Assembly: GCF_023856365.1 (NCBI RefSeq)
Contig: NC_064554.1
Coordinates: forward strand, 6,687,001-6,751,000
DNA: 64,000 bases
Direction: 5' to 3'
From: Brienomyrus brachyistius
Taxonomy: Eukaryota; Chordata; Actinopteri; Osteoglossiformes; Mormyridae
In this document: piece by piece, positions 12,456 to 24,920 of the stretch
Numbering within the stretch: position 1 is the first letter of the stretch
Layout: the number at the start of each line of letters is the position of its first letter
Position numbers and translations under genes: made by a program
Notes under the pieces: model-generated
What the model was told of the DNA's origin: nothing
The model's input: only the letters and a program-made list of their open reading frames with translations
The model's database searches: none

Positions 12456-15400
12456 AAAAAAAAAATGCAGAGATTTCCAGAGAACTTTACAGCCAGCTTT
12501 AGCTTTATCACCTCTCTTGAGGGCATATATCCCCTCCTACTCCCTGCTGAACCCTTGTGGCTTTTCCTTGCGTTGGGGTGGTAATCTGCAATAATTGCCA
12601 TTGTAGTTCTGCTTCAATCCAACTGCAGGGATTCTGGGAAGTCGTCCTTAACCTGCTCTTATGAGCGTGGTCAAGCTAATTCGGTGTTTAGCGACTTATA
12701 TGCTAAATGAAATACGGAAACGTGATCTCTTCCTGCTTTTTAGAGGTTACTGAATTTATATGGTATGGAATTTATTTAATCATCGCTGTTTAGATGGAAT
12801 AGGCTGGGCATTAGTGTTGAGGTTGCGCCGGGTAAGGCAAGGAAGTGTTTTTTTTTTTGTTCCGCCTAAGTTAGTCTTCATCATTGTATGTCATTTTGCC
12901 CTAGTGCTGGAGTGCTGCAGAATTTTCAGGATGCATTTTAACTCGCACCTAAGCTTGATGCTTGATCTCGGTGATTATTTTGATCTGGCAGTTAAGAGCG
13001 GAGTTTGAGCCCAAAAACCAGCAGGAGAGTGGGCAAACAGCTCTCTTACGCCCCTTTCAAATCCTCCTTCCTCAGTGCCTTTGGGCCTTGTGCGAATGTC
13101 TGACGGAGTTCTGATTTTCTCAGTGGCTGGCTCGTATATGGCAGATCTTAAAATCCTAAATTTTGACATGTGCCCGTAGCACGTGGTAGCGGGAGAAGAA
13201 GCAGAAATGAAATGGATGGTTTGCTGTGGATGTTTTGTCCCTCAAGAATTTGTAAAAGGAGCATTTGTCTCACTGGCTGCCTTATTTCTAAATGCTTGGA
13301 AATAACTTTGCAATTCAGAATTATTCGGTTCATTTTGGATCACGATGGTGTAGTGCGTTAACTTTTGTTGTGGGGTCGGGTCAAAATGACAGCCAGCTCC
13401 TTCGGAATCTGCTTGAGCAGACTGGCGTCGGGGTCTGTTTGGGACTTGTGGGCAGATCAGTAGTTTTGAAGGGAGATTCCAGCGTTGAATAGAGCAACGT
13501 TGGGCTGAGAGACAAGCTTGCTGTGTTGTTTTTCTGGAGCTCCTGAGGTCTTCGACTGGGCTTTTGCATTTCACGGGCCTCCCAGGCAGTGATTTCAAGA
13601 GGAGCTGGATTACAGATTGACCAAGGAATGTGTGCTTAGGAGCCACTTTGCTGCGACGGCCTGGCCAACTGTAGGGCCGCTGGGTTATTCTGCTAGATAA
13701 ACAAAGACAATGTTTTGTTGCTGCTGCGTTGGAAATCTGCTATCTCTCTTTTTTTTTTTTCGTCCTGCAGTGGCCATCGCAGTTAAGGCTGCAGAGACAG
13801 ATGTTGCCAGTGAGGATCTGCTTCGTTTTAAGGGATCATAGGCATTAGAGAGAGAGTATATAAATAATGAATCAAGTCTCCATAACTTTAGATATAACCG
13901 ACAATGTCGCAGCGTCTTTTGGTCCAGGGAGGAACCATTCTGGTCGTGGCGCCGTTCCTGACGCGATGCGCTCGCCCTCTTTCACTTCCTTTAGTTGTAC
14001 CTGTTTTGATTATAAGTTCCTGCAAACTTGCAATATTCCCTTTACCACAGTGTCTGCAGCTGGTGGTACGAAACAAAGATGAGTGGATTTTACACTGTGT
14101 GAAAAGTGGTGGAAATCTGGGAACTTCAGAAGTTGGCGTGATGAGAGAACTTCCATAGACCTCTACTTTTCGGCTCACTGTTTTGTCTTGATATCAAAGT
14201 TGATCTTAGCTTAGCAGCTCCTGGGGTTCCGCAGTAAGGGGGAATGCTGGTTCCTGACAGGTTTTCCTGGTATTTGGTTCTGTAGGGGTATTTGCGTGAA
14301 AACACGGAAGAAGGAATGTTTGTGTCCTCTCCGGACCCACGTTTCAGCCCCTGCAACATCTCCTGACTGAAAGTGGCTGCCATTTTCAAAAATTAGCACG
14401 CATCTGAAAGTCATTGTAGCAGTGTGGGGGTCTCCGACTGATATGGGGGTTATTTGATGGTTGGAATTAGTCGGGGGCTCTGGTAGAGTCACTCAAGTCC
14501 TGGCTGCATCCAAATCTTCAGGGGTTGTTTGGATTCTCTAATACTGGCACCTCTGAATTCCCTTACCATGCTCCTGTGACACAGTATTCCCCCCTCAGTA
14601 TCTTTAATTTTCTTTTCTTTTACGGACTTGTCTAGCTTTAGTTCTTGTCCTGCATTTAATGTTCTCACATCGTTCGTCTCGACATATAGGACTTAAATTT
14701 TGCAAGAATGGCAGCATTAATTTAGCATAGCCGTTATTTTTATATAATATTGTGCGACCTTTCTGTTTCGTTCCATTACAAACCGTCATCGAACTAAGCC
14801 ATAATCGCGTCTGTCTTCGTTAAAGGTCATGCACTTTCAGAGCCAGTTTTACATGAACGGGGAAACCCTTTTTATTCAAAAATTTTCTGACAAAAGGAAG
14901 GGAAAGCTCCAATCTTTCTGCCCTCGACGTGCAACTGGCGTCGATTTTAAAATAAGGTTCGGTCAGCAGCGCTCGTTTCATGTTTTTCGCCGCTGTGGTC
15001 TTGCCGCGTCATTCGTAAACTTAGCGTCATTGCTGTAGGTCTTCTTGGATAGAGGATGCACAGGGAAAATTAACATGTATGTGGTTGACAGCACTGCCCT
15101 TTGCCAGCCTTCGTATGCTCGCTGAATAGCATAGAACAAACTGTTACTCTCCATGTATGAGACATGGCTTCATTTTCAGTGTTTCTGTTCATTCTGGGAT
15201 AATATTAAAAACAGTCGTTTTAAAGGAGGATGTGGAATAATCAGATAGGCTGTGGTGGAGATGGGTGATCGAGATAGCGGGTTTACTGGTCGGCTCGCCG
15301 CTTGGGTCTAACCTGCAAACGTTTCTCTCTGGCTTTTCCTAATGATGCTGGTCTGCCTTGTTTCCTCTAATGGTGGAAAGAAATTTTACTCTAGAAGTGG

Positions 15401-17092
15401 GGTTCACCTCTCCACATATAAAAATGACATTCAAAAAAAACTATATAGCTCCCCGACCGCTGGGGTTTCTATCAGCGGCAGTGAAGCTAGCTATGATTTA
15501 GCCTGTTTCTGTAAGCAAAGCAATGCTTTAGTTAGTGAAGCTTAGTGAAGGCTGTGCTTCACACATCGGTTTGGTGTCTTTGGAAGGTCAGGTGGCTTCG
15601 TGGCTAATCAGAGAAGACTCAGCTTAGGGGGCAATAAGTTGCCATAGCTGTGGTTGCTTTATATTCTATAACTTCAGTATTTTGCAGTCATGCGTGTTGG
15701 TTTTAAAGACTCTTACAGGGTGATGAAATTAGTGGAGGTTATAAAGAAATTGGTGGATTCCGGATGTTTGTCATCATTTGATTGCTGTAGGTATTCAAGA
15801 TTGGAAAATGCTTTGCCTGGCTCAACTCTCTGTTGGGGAGGGTAGTTTGATGCTGAAGCATGTTCGGTTTTATTCCACTCTTGTTAAAACTGCCTGGGAA
15901 AATAATTTATCCTCCATCTCTTCCATGTGTAAAGGAAACAAGCCCCCTTTTTTTGGGTTATAATGGCTTCGCCGTCTCTCCAAAGCGAGGTGTATCATGC
16001 ATGAGTTATCCCCGAGGTGGATCGAGTTACTCAATCGAAAGTAAACTCGAAGCGCATCGCGGGCGAGCCAGATAGACCGTGGGCTTCGTCAGAAGAAAGG
16101 GAGTTAGTGCCTTAAGAATGGTTCGTACCTCACGGTTCAGTGTGTCCTCCGGGTAGTGGCTGGATTTCTTTATTTTTGAACAAATAAGAAATAAATGTTG
16201 AATAAGAGAAGCCCAGTGTTGGGTAATGACCACACATGTGATTTATTGTGAGTAGTTATTTTCACTGATGTAATGTCTCCATCGCCCTGGACAAGACATT
16301 GGTTTCTCAGATTTTGCCAACCATATCGGCTCACCCCAGGCTCCGTCACACGCTCGAGTCGTGGCGGGGGGAGACTTGCTGAACGCGTCCCGTGCCGGAA
16401 GCAGATTCTGGGTTACAGCTGCCAGGCACCAAGCTAAAAGCGCCAGGCCACCACTCGTCTGCTTGAACAGGGGCTGGGGGGCTGGCGGCGAATGCACCAC
16501 ATGGTCCGGCGTCGCTGTGCTAAGATGGGCAGACAATGTCACAAAGTCTGCGTCTGTCATTTGTGGCCGTCAAAAAAAAAAAAAAACACTCCTAGCTTTG
16601 TTGTGCTGTGCTGGTTCGTGGACAGTGGGTGCGTTTTTACACTGATTGGCTGTGGTGTGTGATTGGCACGTTAAAAGGTCACGCACCTTTGGTCCGATGC
16701 GCTGTGATGTCCAGGCCGCCGGAGAGCGACCGTGCTCCATGATCCCCTCTGGGAAGCTTCTCCTGGAGATGAAGGAGAGGAATCCTGTCAAGATCCATTA
16801 TTCATGCAAATGGAGCCGTTTTAGCAATATGCAGCGGACTTTCGAGTCGGCGATGGAAACCTCTTGGATGCTGCCAAGAGGAATTAATTTAGAACCCCCC
16901 CCCCCCCACACACAACAACCTTTTGGCAGACGTTTACTTAAAAGGGAAGCTGTGATTTTTGGTGTCAGAAGGTGAGACGCATGTACCTAACCCCTCGTTG
17001 TCTTGTTGACCAGGCGTCCCAGTGGAACGCACTGCGTTCTTAGCATGTTTCTGTGTGTGTGTGACTGTCTTCTCTTGCGGTTCTGTCCTCAG

Positions 17093-17233
17093 ACATGCGC
17101 CATGGAGGGAACCCGTCAACCCGTACTATGTGAACACGGGCTACGCCCTCGCCCCCGCCACCAGTGCCAACGACAGCGAGCAGCAGAGCATGTCCAGCGA
17201 TGCCGATACGCTCTCTCTGACCGACAGCAGCGT
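17093..17233 (+). CDS. axin1: Axin-1 coding exon 3
   Basis: This 141-bp exon runs from the second split codon (AG|A, Arg293) to GT| of codon 340. It contains the conserved [11 protein letters not shown] and [16 protein letters not shown] segments and the Ser/Asp-rich [13 protein letters not shown] stretch found in vertebrate Axin1 between the RGS domain and the GSK3-binding region. The acceptor is TTCTGTCCTCAG and the donor GTGAGT. Both flanking phases are 2 and match the adjacent exons. Confidence 0.96.
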
Positions 17234-18993
17234 GTGAGTCCTCGCCTGCCCCCGCTCACCGGGTCTCCTCGGCATTTCGGAAGACATTCGGTCAGCAGAC
17301 TCTTGAAGTTGGTGGTGGGGGGGTGGGGGGAGAGGAGGATGCCATCAATGGCCGTAGAAATCGGATCATCGTGTTTCACTCTCCGTCGCCTTTTTCCCCT
17401 CGAGAGTGATTTTAGGAAAGCTAACTTAACCCCCCCCCCCCCCCCCCCCACATTCATCTCCATATACAATCACCCCTTGAGATGCACAAATTCCTCTTTT
17501 ACGGTTTCTGTTATTCACGAATTACAATAAATCAATTTTAAGTGAACAATTCAATGGGAATATTTCTGAAGCTTGTCAGGAGATCGCAGAAACTTGCAAG
17601 ACACATGCGCAAAAATGTATGGACAATACTGAAAATGAGTTGGAAAACACAATTTGTGTTGTTATTAAGTGTTACTTATGTATTTGTCCACGTAAGTGCG
17701 TACTGTAGCTTGGCTTGGGCACGCCTTTGCCTTTTTGTCTCTGCATCCAGTCTCACTCGCGTGTCGGCGGTCTTTGTGGCTGTAGAGTCTCGCATTTTAA
17801 ACTTTTCAGTGCCATTAATTTTGCATTTCTAATGATGTGCCGAGGTATCATTCGTGAATTTTCACATTCGCTGGGACCTTCCGCCCCTTAACACCTCGTG
17901 AATGTGAACGGGGGGGTGACTGTAATAAGGACGGAGTCACTCAGGGGTGGAATTGAACCCTCAGTCGTTTCGCCACAATTTCTGCTTCATGATACCATTC
18001 CGGCTTTTCCGTTGGATACTTACCATGTTTCCCTTTAAGCACATTGGTGCCGAGACCTACTGCAGCTTTATGTTCATGTGCACAGATGATACCGTGTTTA
18101 AGCACATCTCTGTTCCGGGAGAGTGTAACGTCTCCTGCTTCCTGTCACCATCCGGGCTGATCGCCGTCATCACTTATGCTAATTATATAGGTTTATACTG
18201 GGTTCTGTGAGGGATCGTCGCATGTAATTTGGAAGCATGGAGATGTATAATTTTTTTTGTTTCTCTCTTAAATGAACTGCTGAAGAGGAATGTGCATGCA
18301 TTGTGGATGAAAGCGGGTCGTATTAAATATGGGGAAGGACATACTTGCAATAGCCAACAGATATATAAATGTTGGACCTGCTGTTTAAGCTACCAATTAT
18401 CTGTCCTTATTCATTATATGCAAGGGAAATATTACAGTGTCAGACGTCTTGGTCTAAAGAATTATTCTATTTGCTTGTTTCTAATTAATGTTGGGCTGCA
18501 GCCACTGCTGGAGTCTTGTAATTGTACCCGAGCGGTAAATTACAATCCCCTGAAATGTCTGGCCAGAATCTCGGGATGTACATTTCCGAGGCTGAGCCTC
18601 AGTACAGTGTGATTGGCTAAGATCACTTTGTGCTTAATAATATTCGGTTTTCTCTAAACTGTAAAAATCATGATTCTGTTAATTAGTGCTTTTGTCTATC
18701 ACCCCTATTTCCACTATTTCAAAAGAGATGTATAGAACTGACATTCGTATTTGTGTTAAAAAATATTCACACCGATTTTGTCAAATAATTATTGGTGAAA
18801 AAGAATCAAAAATATAAAATTAAAATATGTATTATGTACTGATCGACAGCTGGCTTTTGCAAGGTTCCCTAGCTCTCTGTTGGGTTCTGGCTGTAATAGC
18901 AAGATGACCCCCCCGCCCCCCCACCCCGTTTAGCGGGAATGATGTCTCCTTTGAGTGCCAGTGGACGATTTGGCACCCAGGACTGTGTGTGTG

Positions 18994-19026
<33 letters not shown>

Positions 19027-19561
19027 TTTTTTTTTTATTATTTAAATTTTTTTTTATGGGGCTGAGTTCAGACGTTTAGATTCGGGGGGGGGGGGTGGGT
19101 CATCGGGGCCATCAAAGGAGTCCCAGCAGAGCAGAGACGCGCGGATTTAAGGAGCCCTTACTGGCCGCATACTGCCAGGTATCTCATAGCCTGGGTGTGC
19201 CCAGAGCCCCGCTCACCCACATCTGTCACTGTATGTACTGTGTAGTGTTTTGGGGGGGGGGGGGCGGGTCATCTGTCTCTGGGGGAGGCTTCGGACCAGC
19301 AGCCATGGCCCCCAAATATCTTGAGCCACCCTGAGTTCCATCCGGCTGCTTCTGCCATTCGTCAGGCAGTCTGGGGGCTGTTCTGCCCCCTTTCATGGCA
19401 GGGGGCGAAAAATCGGAGCCCAACGAGGCTGTGACAAACGCTTTAGCATCTATGTTGGTGTGTTCCTGGCGCTGTGGAGTGCAGGGCCTGGCGAGCGTTG
19501 ACACCAGTACCGCTGCTGTTCACTGAGGCACTGAGGTGAGCACTGTCCCTCTGTGCTGCAG
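17234..19561 (+). other. axin1: axin1 intron 3, no gene seen
   Basis: The intron contains a C20 homopolymer (17430-17449), a (GT)n microsatellite (about 18983-19026) and G runs near 19085 and 19251. No exon or mobile element was recognised. Confidence 0.7.
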
Positions 19562-19658
19562 GGATGGGATCCCACCGTACCGCTACCGCAAGCAGCACCG
19601 ACGCGAGATGCAGGAGAGCGCCAAGGCCAATGGACGAGTTCCACTACCTCATATTCCT
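19562..19658 (+). CDS. axin1: Axin-1 coding exon 4
   Basis: This 97-bp exon completes Val340 and runs to Pro372. It carries the conserved [19 protein letters not shown] and [10 protein letters not shown] segments. The acceptor is TCTGTGCTGCAG and the donor GTAGGT, leaving phase 0. It is immediately followed by a CTGC/TGTC-rich simple repeat, 15 bases into the intron. Confidence 0.96.
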
Positions 19659-19672
19659 GTAGGTACATGGCG

Positions 19673-19850
19673 GACACCTGTCTGCCTGCCTGTCTCCCTA
19701 CCTGCCTCACTGCCTGCCTGTCTCTCTGCCTGTCTTTCAGCCTGCGTACCTGTCTTTTTGTCTGGCTATCACTCTGCCTGCCCGTCTCTCTGTTTTCCTG
19801 TTTGTCTGCCTGTTTATCTGCCTGCCCGTCTGCCTCTCTGACCATCTGTG
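19673..19850. repeat. CTGCCTGTCT-type simple repeat
   Basis: A degenerate CTGC/TGTC tetranucleotide tract in intron 4 directly follows the exon 4 donor. It produces misleading Cys/Leu/Ser-rich open frames in plus frames and Gln/Arg-rich ones on the minus strand. Confidence 0.85.
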
Positions 19851-21344
19851 TGTGTCTGAGTGTGCTTGCTGTTCTGTTGGGTGTGAGGTTCAGGGATTGT
19901 CTCCTGTGTTAAAGCATTAAAAGCCCCCAGAGATGGGTATGCTAGCATATGTGCGTATGTGTCTGTATGGAAATGTGGGCGTTTCTGTGTGCTGTGCAAA
20001 TATGGGCTTTGTGACACATTTCATGCCACCTGACCGCCCCTCTCACGACTGACAAAAGAGTACAGGCACCCCCATGTGAACCCCATGTGGGGGGGGGGTG
20101 TGGCTTGGGTGACAGGAGTCCATATTTCTCAGGCAGAGTCATCTCCCCCTGGGAGTCGTCGTTTGAAGAAAGGCATGCTCCCCTCCATTTTTTTTATATA
20201 TATATATATTTTCCGTCTCTCTTTCTCCCCTGAAAATGAGATTCCGCACTCGGGAGCTGCTCGGCAGAGCCTCTGGGCCCTTTGATCATGTGACTGCGGA
20301 AGGTGGATGCGGGGAGCGAGTTGTCTAAATCCAGGCGGCGGCTGCTCATGCCTCCCCGGCGTTTTGTGCGGCGGTGCGGTAGATCTGAGTAGTCATTTCT
20401 GACTGCGCCGCCTGCTTTATTCATCTCTCTCCTTGTGAGGTTTCACCTAATTGGGGCCTGCGGTCGGCGGTCCGGGGGGAGGGGGCCGGGCCGAGCACGC
20501 TCAATTACGCTCCCCTTCTTAAGAGAATTTACACGCACGGAAGCTAATTTCTACGCCGCTTTTTCCCAGAGAAAAATATTAGGTTCCGAGCCCCAAAAGA
20601 CAAATAAAAACTTCTCCTTTCTGGAGTGAAGTTTTAATTTTTCCGGCTGTATCAGCAGACCCGGCCGGCCTGCTGTGTTACCGTGGAGAGAGCGTTTCTC
20701 GGCGTGGAACAGCGGCTTTGGTACCACCTCCACTGCCTGACAGTTTGGTAGCAGCGCGGCGGATGCGATCCCGGCACGCTGGGCTCTGTGGGGCTGGGGG
20801 GGGGGTGGGAGGGGGCTGTCAGGATGTCATTCTCGTTATTTATTCACACAAGTGGTCTTGTCGTGTTTCAAAGCAAACGCAGAGAGCTCCATGCTCCATG
20901 CCCCTCCCAGTGAATACCAGTGAGGCAGGGCTGCGATTGGCTGGTCCACAGCATGCATGACCGAGATTTTTTTTATAATTTTTTTTTTTTTAAGGTTTAT
21001 TTTGGAAAAATTTCCAATTTGGCTGAAATCGAAATCTGAGGGAGTCAAGAATAATAAGAGTAAAGGGACACGGAAGTGCTGTGTTTTGATCAGCAAGCCG
21101 ACTCTCTTGCGTGTCCCGGCAGCCCGCCGTCCTCGGCCAACGCCTCTCGTATTCCCTTGCAGAAGCCTCCGGGAGGCACCTTTGAATGTTGTTCGGGTAC
21201 ATGGAGGATCACGCTCGTAAATGATCACAGCGCCCGGCCAATTAAGCATGCAAACACCATGAACCACAGCCGTCTTATCTCCCAGTGTCCCGTCTCACTG
21301 ATCTCTGGGGTCTCCGCGGCAGTTTGGGAACAAAGTTCACTCAG
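19851..21344 (+). other. axin1: axin1 intron 4, unique part, no gene seen
   Basis: No exon recognised. The stretch includes a short TA tract (about 20197-20210), G runs near 20091 and 20799, and a T run near 20979. Several short open frames have no domain. Confidence 0.65.
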
Positions 21345-22090
21345 TCTGCTCCCCTTCAGCCACCGAGGTTCTCAGTCTGCTCCCCTTCAGCCACCGAGGT
21401 TCTCAGTCTGCTCCCCTTCAGCCACCGAGGTTCTCGGTCTGCTCCCCTTCAGCCACCGAGGTTCTCGGTCTGCTCCCCTTCAGCCACCAAAGTTCTCGGT
21501 CTGCTCCCCTTCAGCCACCAAAGTTCTCGGTCTGCTCCCCTTCAGCCACCAAAGTTCTCGGTCTGCTCCCCTTCAGCCACCAAAGCTCACTCTCGGTCTG
21601 CTCCCCTTCAGCCACCAAAGCTCACTCTCGGTCTGCTCCCCTTCAGCCACCGAAGCTCACTCTCGGTCTGCTCCCCTTCAGCCACCGAAGCTCACTCTCG
21701 GTCTGCTCCCCTTCAGCCACCGAAGCTCACTCTCGGTCTGCTCCCCTTCAGCCACCAAAGTTCTCGGTCTGCTCCCCTTCAGCCACCGAAGCTCGTTCTC
21801 GGTCTGCTCCCCTTCAGCCACCGAAGCTCACTCTCGGTCTGCTCCCCTTCAGCCACCGAAGCTCACTCTCGGTCTGCTCCCCTTCAGCCACCGAAGCTCA
21901 CTCTCGGTCTGCTCCCCTTCAGCCACCAAAGTTCTCGGTCTGCTCCCCTTCAGCCACCAAAGTTCTCGGTCTGCTCCCCTTCAGCCACCAAAGTTCTCAG
22001 TCTGCTCCCCTTCAGCCACCGAAGCTCACTCTCGGTCTGCTCCCCTTCAGCCACCGAAGCTCACTCTCGGTCTGCTCCCCTTCCAGTGGC
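21345..22090. repeat. Minisatellite with two unit lengths, 31 and 35 bp (22 units)
   Basis: Units share TCTGCTCCCCTTCAGCCACC and end either in a short form (RAAGTTCTCGG or GAGGTTCTCRG, 31 bp) or a longer form with an extra CACT (AAGCTCACTCTCGG, 35 bp). Reading unit starts from 21345, the order is seven 31, five 35, one 31, four 35, three 31 and two 35, ending with a partial unit at 22071. The array stops about 130 bp before the exon at 22221. Its repetitive open frames are not genes. Confidence 0.95.
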
Positions 22091-22220
22091 TGTTGATGGG
22101 TTATGATGCGGATCTGAGCGAGACTGTCAGTTTGCACCTGGACATGGAGCCCTTTTGTATATCTCTGCTTCGATACCCTGTCGTTAACCGCCCCCTGTCT
22201 GTCGTCTGTCTTCGCTGCAG

Positions 22221-22358
22221 CGCACGTACCGCATGCCAAAGGACGTTCACGTGGACCCGCAGAAGTTTGCCGCCGAGCTCATCAGCAAGCTAGAGGGCGT
22301 CCTGCATGAGAGGGAGGCGCAAGAGAAGCTGGAGGAGCGGCTGAGGCGGGTTCGACTG
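22221..22358 (+). CDS. axin1: Axin-1 coding exon 5: GSK3-binding segment
   Basis: This 138-bp exon in phase 0-0 encodes residues 373-418. It holds the GSK3-interaction region, an amphipathic helix around residues 384-402 ([16 protein letters not shown]), followed by the charged [15 protein letters not shown] helix. The acceptor is CTTCGCTGCAG and the donor CTG|GTAAGA. It lies between two unrelated minisatellites, one ending about 130 bp upstream and one starting about 280 bp downstream. Confidence 0.97.
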
Positions 22359-22640
22359 GTAAGACTCCCACACCATGTATGGCTAATCAGTGCCCCACTG
22401 AGTTAATTAACTGATTAAGTAAAATTTCCCCACCAGCTCGATTAATTAAAAAACACTGAGGAGAGGTTTGGGAACCGAAGCAATGTTCATATAGCCATCC
22501 AACTAGATATCGGTAACTTTTCGGAGAACAAAAGAAATGTGTTACTTTTCATTTTGTTATTCTTAATTTCCATATGTTCTAATGTTAAATTGTGTTTTTT
22601 ATTCTGCGCAAATATATTTGGATGTGTTGTCTTTCGCATT

Positions 22641-23313
22641 CATATGCTCTCACAGTGGTTCCCATATACTCTCACAGTGGTTCCCATATACTCTCACAGT
22701 GGTTCCCATATACTCTCACAGTGGTTCCCATATACTCTCACAGTGGTTCCCATATACTCTCACAGTGGTTCCCATATACTCTCACAGTGGCTCCAATATA
22801 CTCTCACACTGGCTCCCATATGCTCTCACACTGGCTCTCACACTGGCTCCCATATGCTCTCACACTGGTTCCCATATGCTCTCACACTGGCTCTCACACT
22901 GGATCCAATATGCTCTCACACTGGATCCAATATGCTCTCACACTGGCTCTCACACTGGATCCAATATGCTCTCACACTGGCTCCCATATGCTCTCACACT
23001 GGCTCCCATATGCTCTCACACTGGCTCCCATATGCTCTCACACTGGCTCCCATATGCTCTCACACTGGCTCCCATATGCTCTCACACTGGCTCCCATATG
23101 CTCTCACACTGGCTCTCACACTGGATCCAATATGCTCTCACACTGGCTCCCATATGCTCTCACACTGGCTCCCATATGCTCTCACACTGGCTCTCACACT
23201 GGATCCAATATGCTCTCACACTGGCTCCCATATGCTCTCACACTGGCTCCCATATGCTCTCACACTGGCTCCCATATGCTCTCACACTGGCTCCCATATG
23301 CTGTCACACTGGC
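22641..23313. repeat. 22-bp minisatellite with embedded 12-bp subunits
   Basis: The basic unit is CATATGCTCTCACACTGGCT plus CC (22 bp); the first units read TACT and CAGTGGTT instead. In several places an extra CTCTCACACTGG block of 12 bp, or a GATCCAATATG variant, is inserted, so the array is a mix of unit types in a semi-regular order. There are roughly 30 units. All three plus frames stay open for long stretches, giving spurious His/Ser/Leu-rich proteins. Confidence 0.95.
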
Positions 23314-24920
23314 CAAAGTGGGACACTTCACTGTAACAAACACGGGCAAAATCATATATATATGAGCTGGTTTTTGTGTATTTTTGTGTGGCAGAGTCTT
23401 ATGTTATTTCTGCAAACTCGTAACGCGTAAACCGCTAGACTTCCGAGTGATGGGAACGCACCCGTTCTAGTGGGAACGTCCGCGGAATGGAGCTGCCGCC
23501 CGCCATTCCTGTCCCGGCAGGCCGGGGGCGTGGCCCCGTTTTCGCGGTTGGGCGCGATCCCCCGTCGACAGCGGCGTTCCCAGGCCGCCGGCTCGGTTTA
23601 ACCGGGACGTGAGGGTGCCTCCTCCGCATTGTTTGGTCTCGCAGACGCGCAGGGCGGCGTCGCGGTTTCGATGGCTTTCGGTCATTAAACCCGCAAAACA
23701 AAAGATTCTCCGCATCTCCACCTTGTTATTCCTGTTGCCGCCTCTCCCTAAGGGATTGGCGTCTGTTGTTTTTAATTTATTTATTTAGTTATTTGCAAGC
23801 ATTCCATTCTTCCTTTCTGGGCTGACAGTAGTTTCACCTTCTCGACAGCTGCCCTGCTCTGATTTTGCATTTGTCCTAATTAAAAAAAAAAAAAACAATA
23901 ACATCCTTATTCGCCGTATTAAACTGGCACCAGCTGCAATCCTGTTGTCACTCTGGGGGCTGATTGCCCCACTAATTAGATTTTTGTGAAGCTGTGTTTT
24001 TGAAATGCCATTCAGAAGAATTATTGACTTCTTGGGGACCTGCTGGTTTCTGAGTCGCAGGGGCTTGTCAGGCGTGAGAACTGAACCTGGACCTCGTTAA
24101 TGATGAGGAGGGAGGTGTGCATGGTGTTGCGTTCGAATTCCTGTTTGTGTGAAATATTTTTCAATGTTTCAATGAGAAAATTCAAATTAGATCACCAGAA
24201 TTTCCGCCTGATATCCCTGAATGGGAGCGACAGTGTCTGCCTAGTGGAGTGAAAATCCCAGCCGTGGTGCGTTCCGTATGTGAATGTATCCTCCCGTGTT
24301 TCATGAAGGTCCCCGGATGGCACAGACAGGGTGTGGGTTGCAAGGTGGAGCAGTTGGGAAAAACCTCCCCCGCGTTTTGTACTTTCGCTTTCGTTTCGCC
24401 TTAGAGGGGCCTGCGGTGCGTGTGATCAGCTTTGAACTCTAGAAGGCAGGAACCCTTTGAGTTTTAGGGTTCAATTAGGATTCTGATTTAACAAATGAGC
24501 AGAGAAGAGTTTCAGTAGAACAATTAGTGCCCAGACCTTAATTCATGAGTGTAAATTATGGAGGGAGGTGGAGGGGTTATCCCCTCCAATAAATCTTAAA
24601 TCTTAAATGTTAGGCCTGTCCCAGGGGGGCGCAAGGGGCATGCATGCATGTACCCTGCAAACCTGCAGATCTGGACCATACCAAGTCAGCTGAGGGTGTC
24701 CGGATTCCTCCCTGAATCAGGTCCTCTGACCTGACGGGCTCAGTGATTGAAGGCCAGCACTGAATCACATTATTTTCTGAATCCATCATAGGCAAACTGG
24801 GAAAATTTGAGTGTTGTGGTGACGGCACTCATTCAGTAATCTGGAGGCGCCCCTGTAGACACGCTGTTTGGTGATTGTCGACATGCATCCTCTTAGCTTT
24901 AATCCCTTTGCGATTCCCAG
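23314..24920 (+). other. axin1: axin1 intron 5, unique part, no gene seen
   Basis: No exon recognised. A short GC-rich segment near 23450-23670 stands out, followed by AT-rich sequence. The intron ends in GCGATTCCCAG before the next exon. Confidence 0.65.

Larger units (their letters stand above)
5191..17092 (+). other. axin1: axin1 intron 2 (11.9 kb)
   Basis: This long intron has no recognisable exon. It holds a CA-rich microsatellite near 5529-5575, the 46-bp minisatellite and three SINE or MITE relics, each listed separately. The segment 11270-12080 reads like a decayed interspersed repeat but I could not assign it. Homopolymers include C runs near 10062, 12322 and 16898. The remaining open frames are short and lack domains. 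Confidence 0.75.

Noticed and set aside
21076..22293. 405- and 273-codon Ser/Pro/Leu-rich frames
   Set aside because: Products of the 31/35-bp minisatellite; the longer one merely runs on into axin1 exon 5 in a wrong frame.
22641..23313. Possible CRISPR-like array because of short regular repeats
   Set aside because: The units are directly abutting without unique spacers, the context is a vertebrate intron, and no cas genes are present.
22539..23430. 257-282 codon His/Ser/Leu-rich frames
   Set aside because: Products of the 22-bp minisatellite in three frames; no domain.
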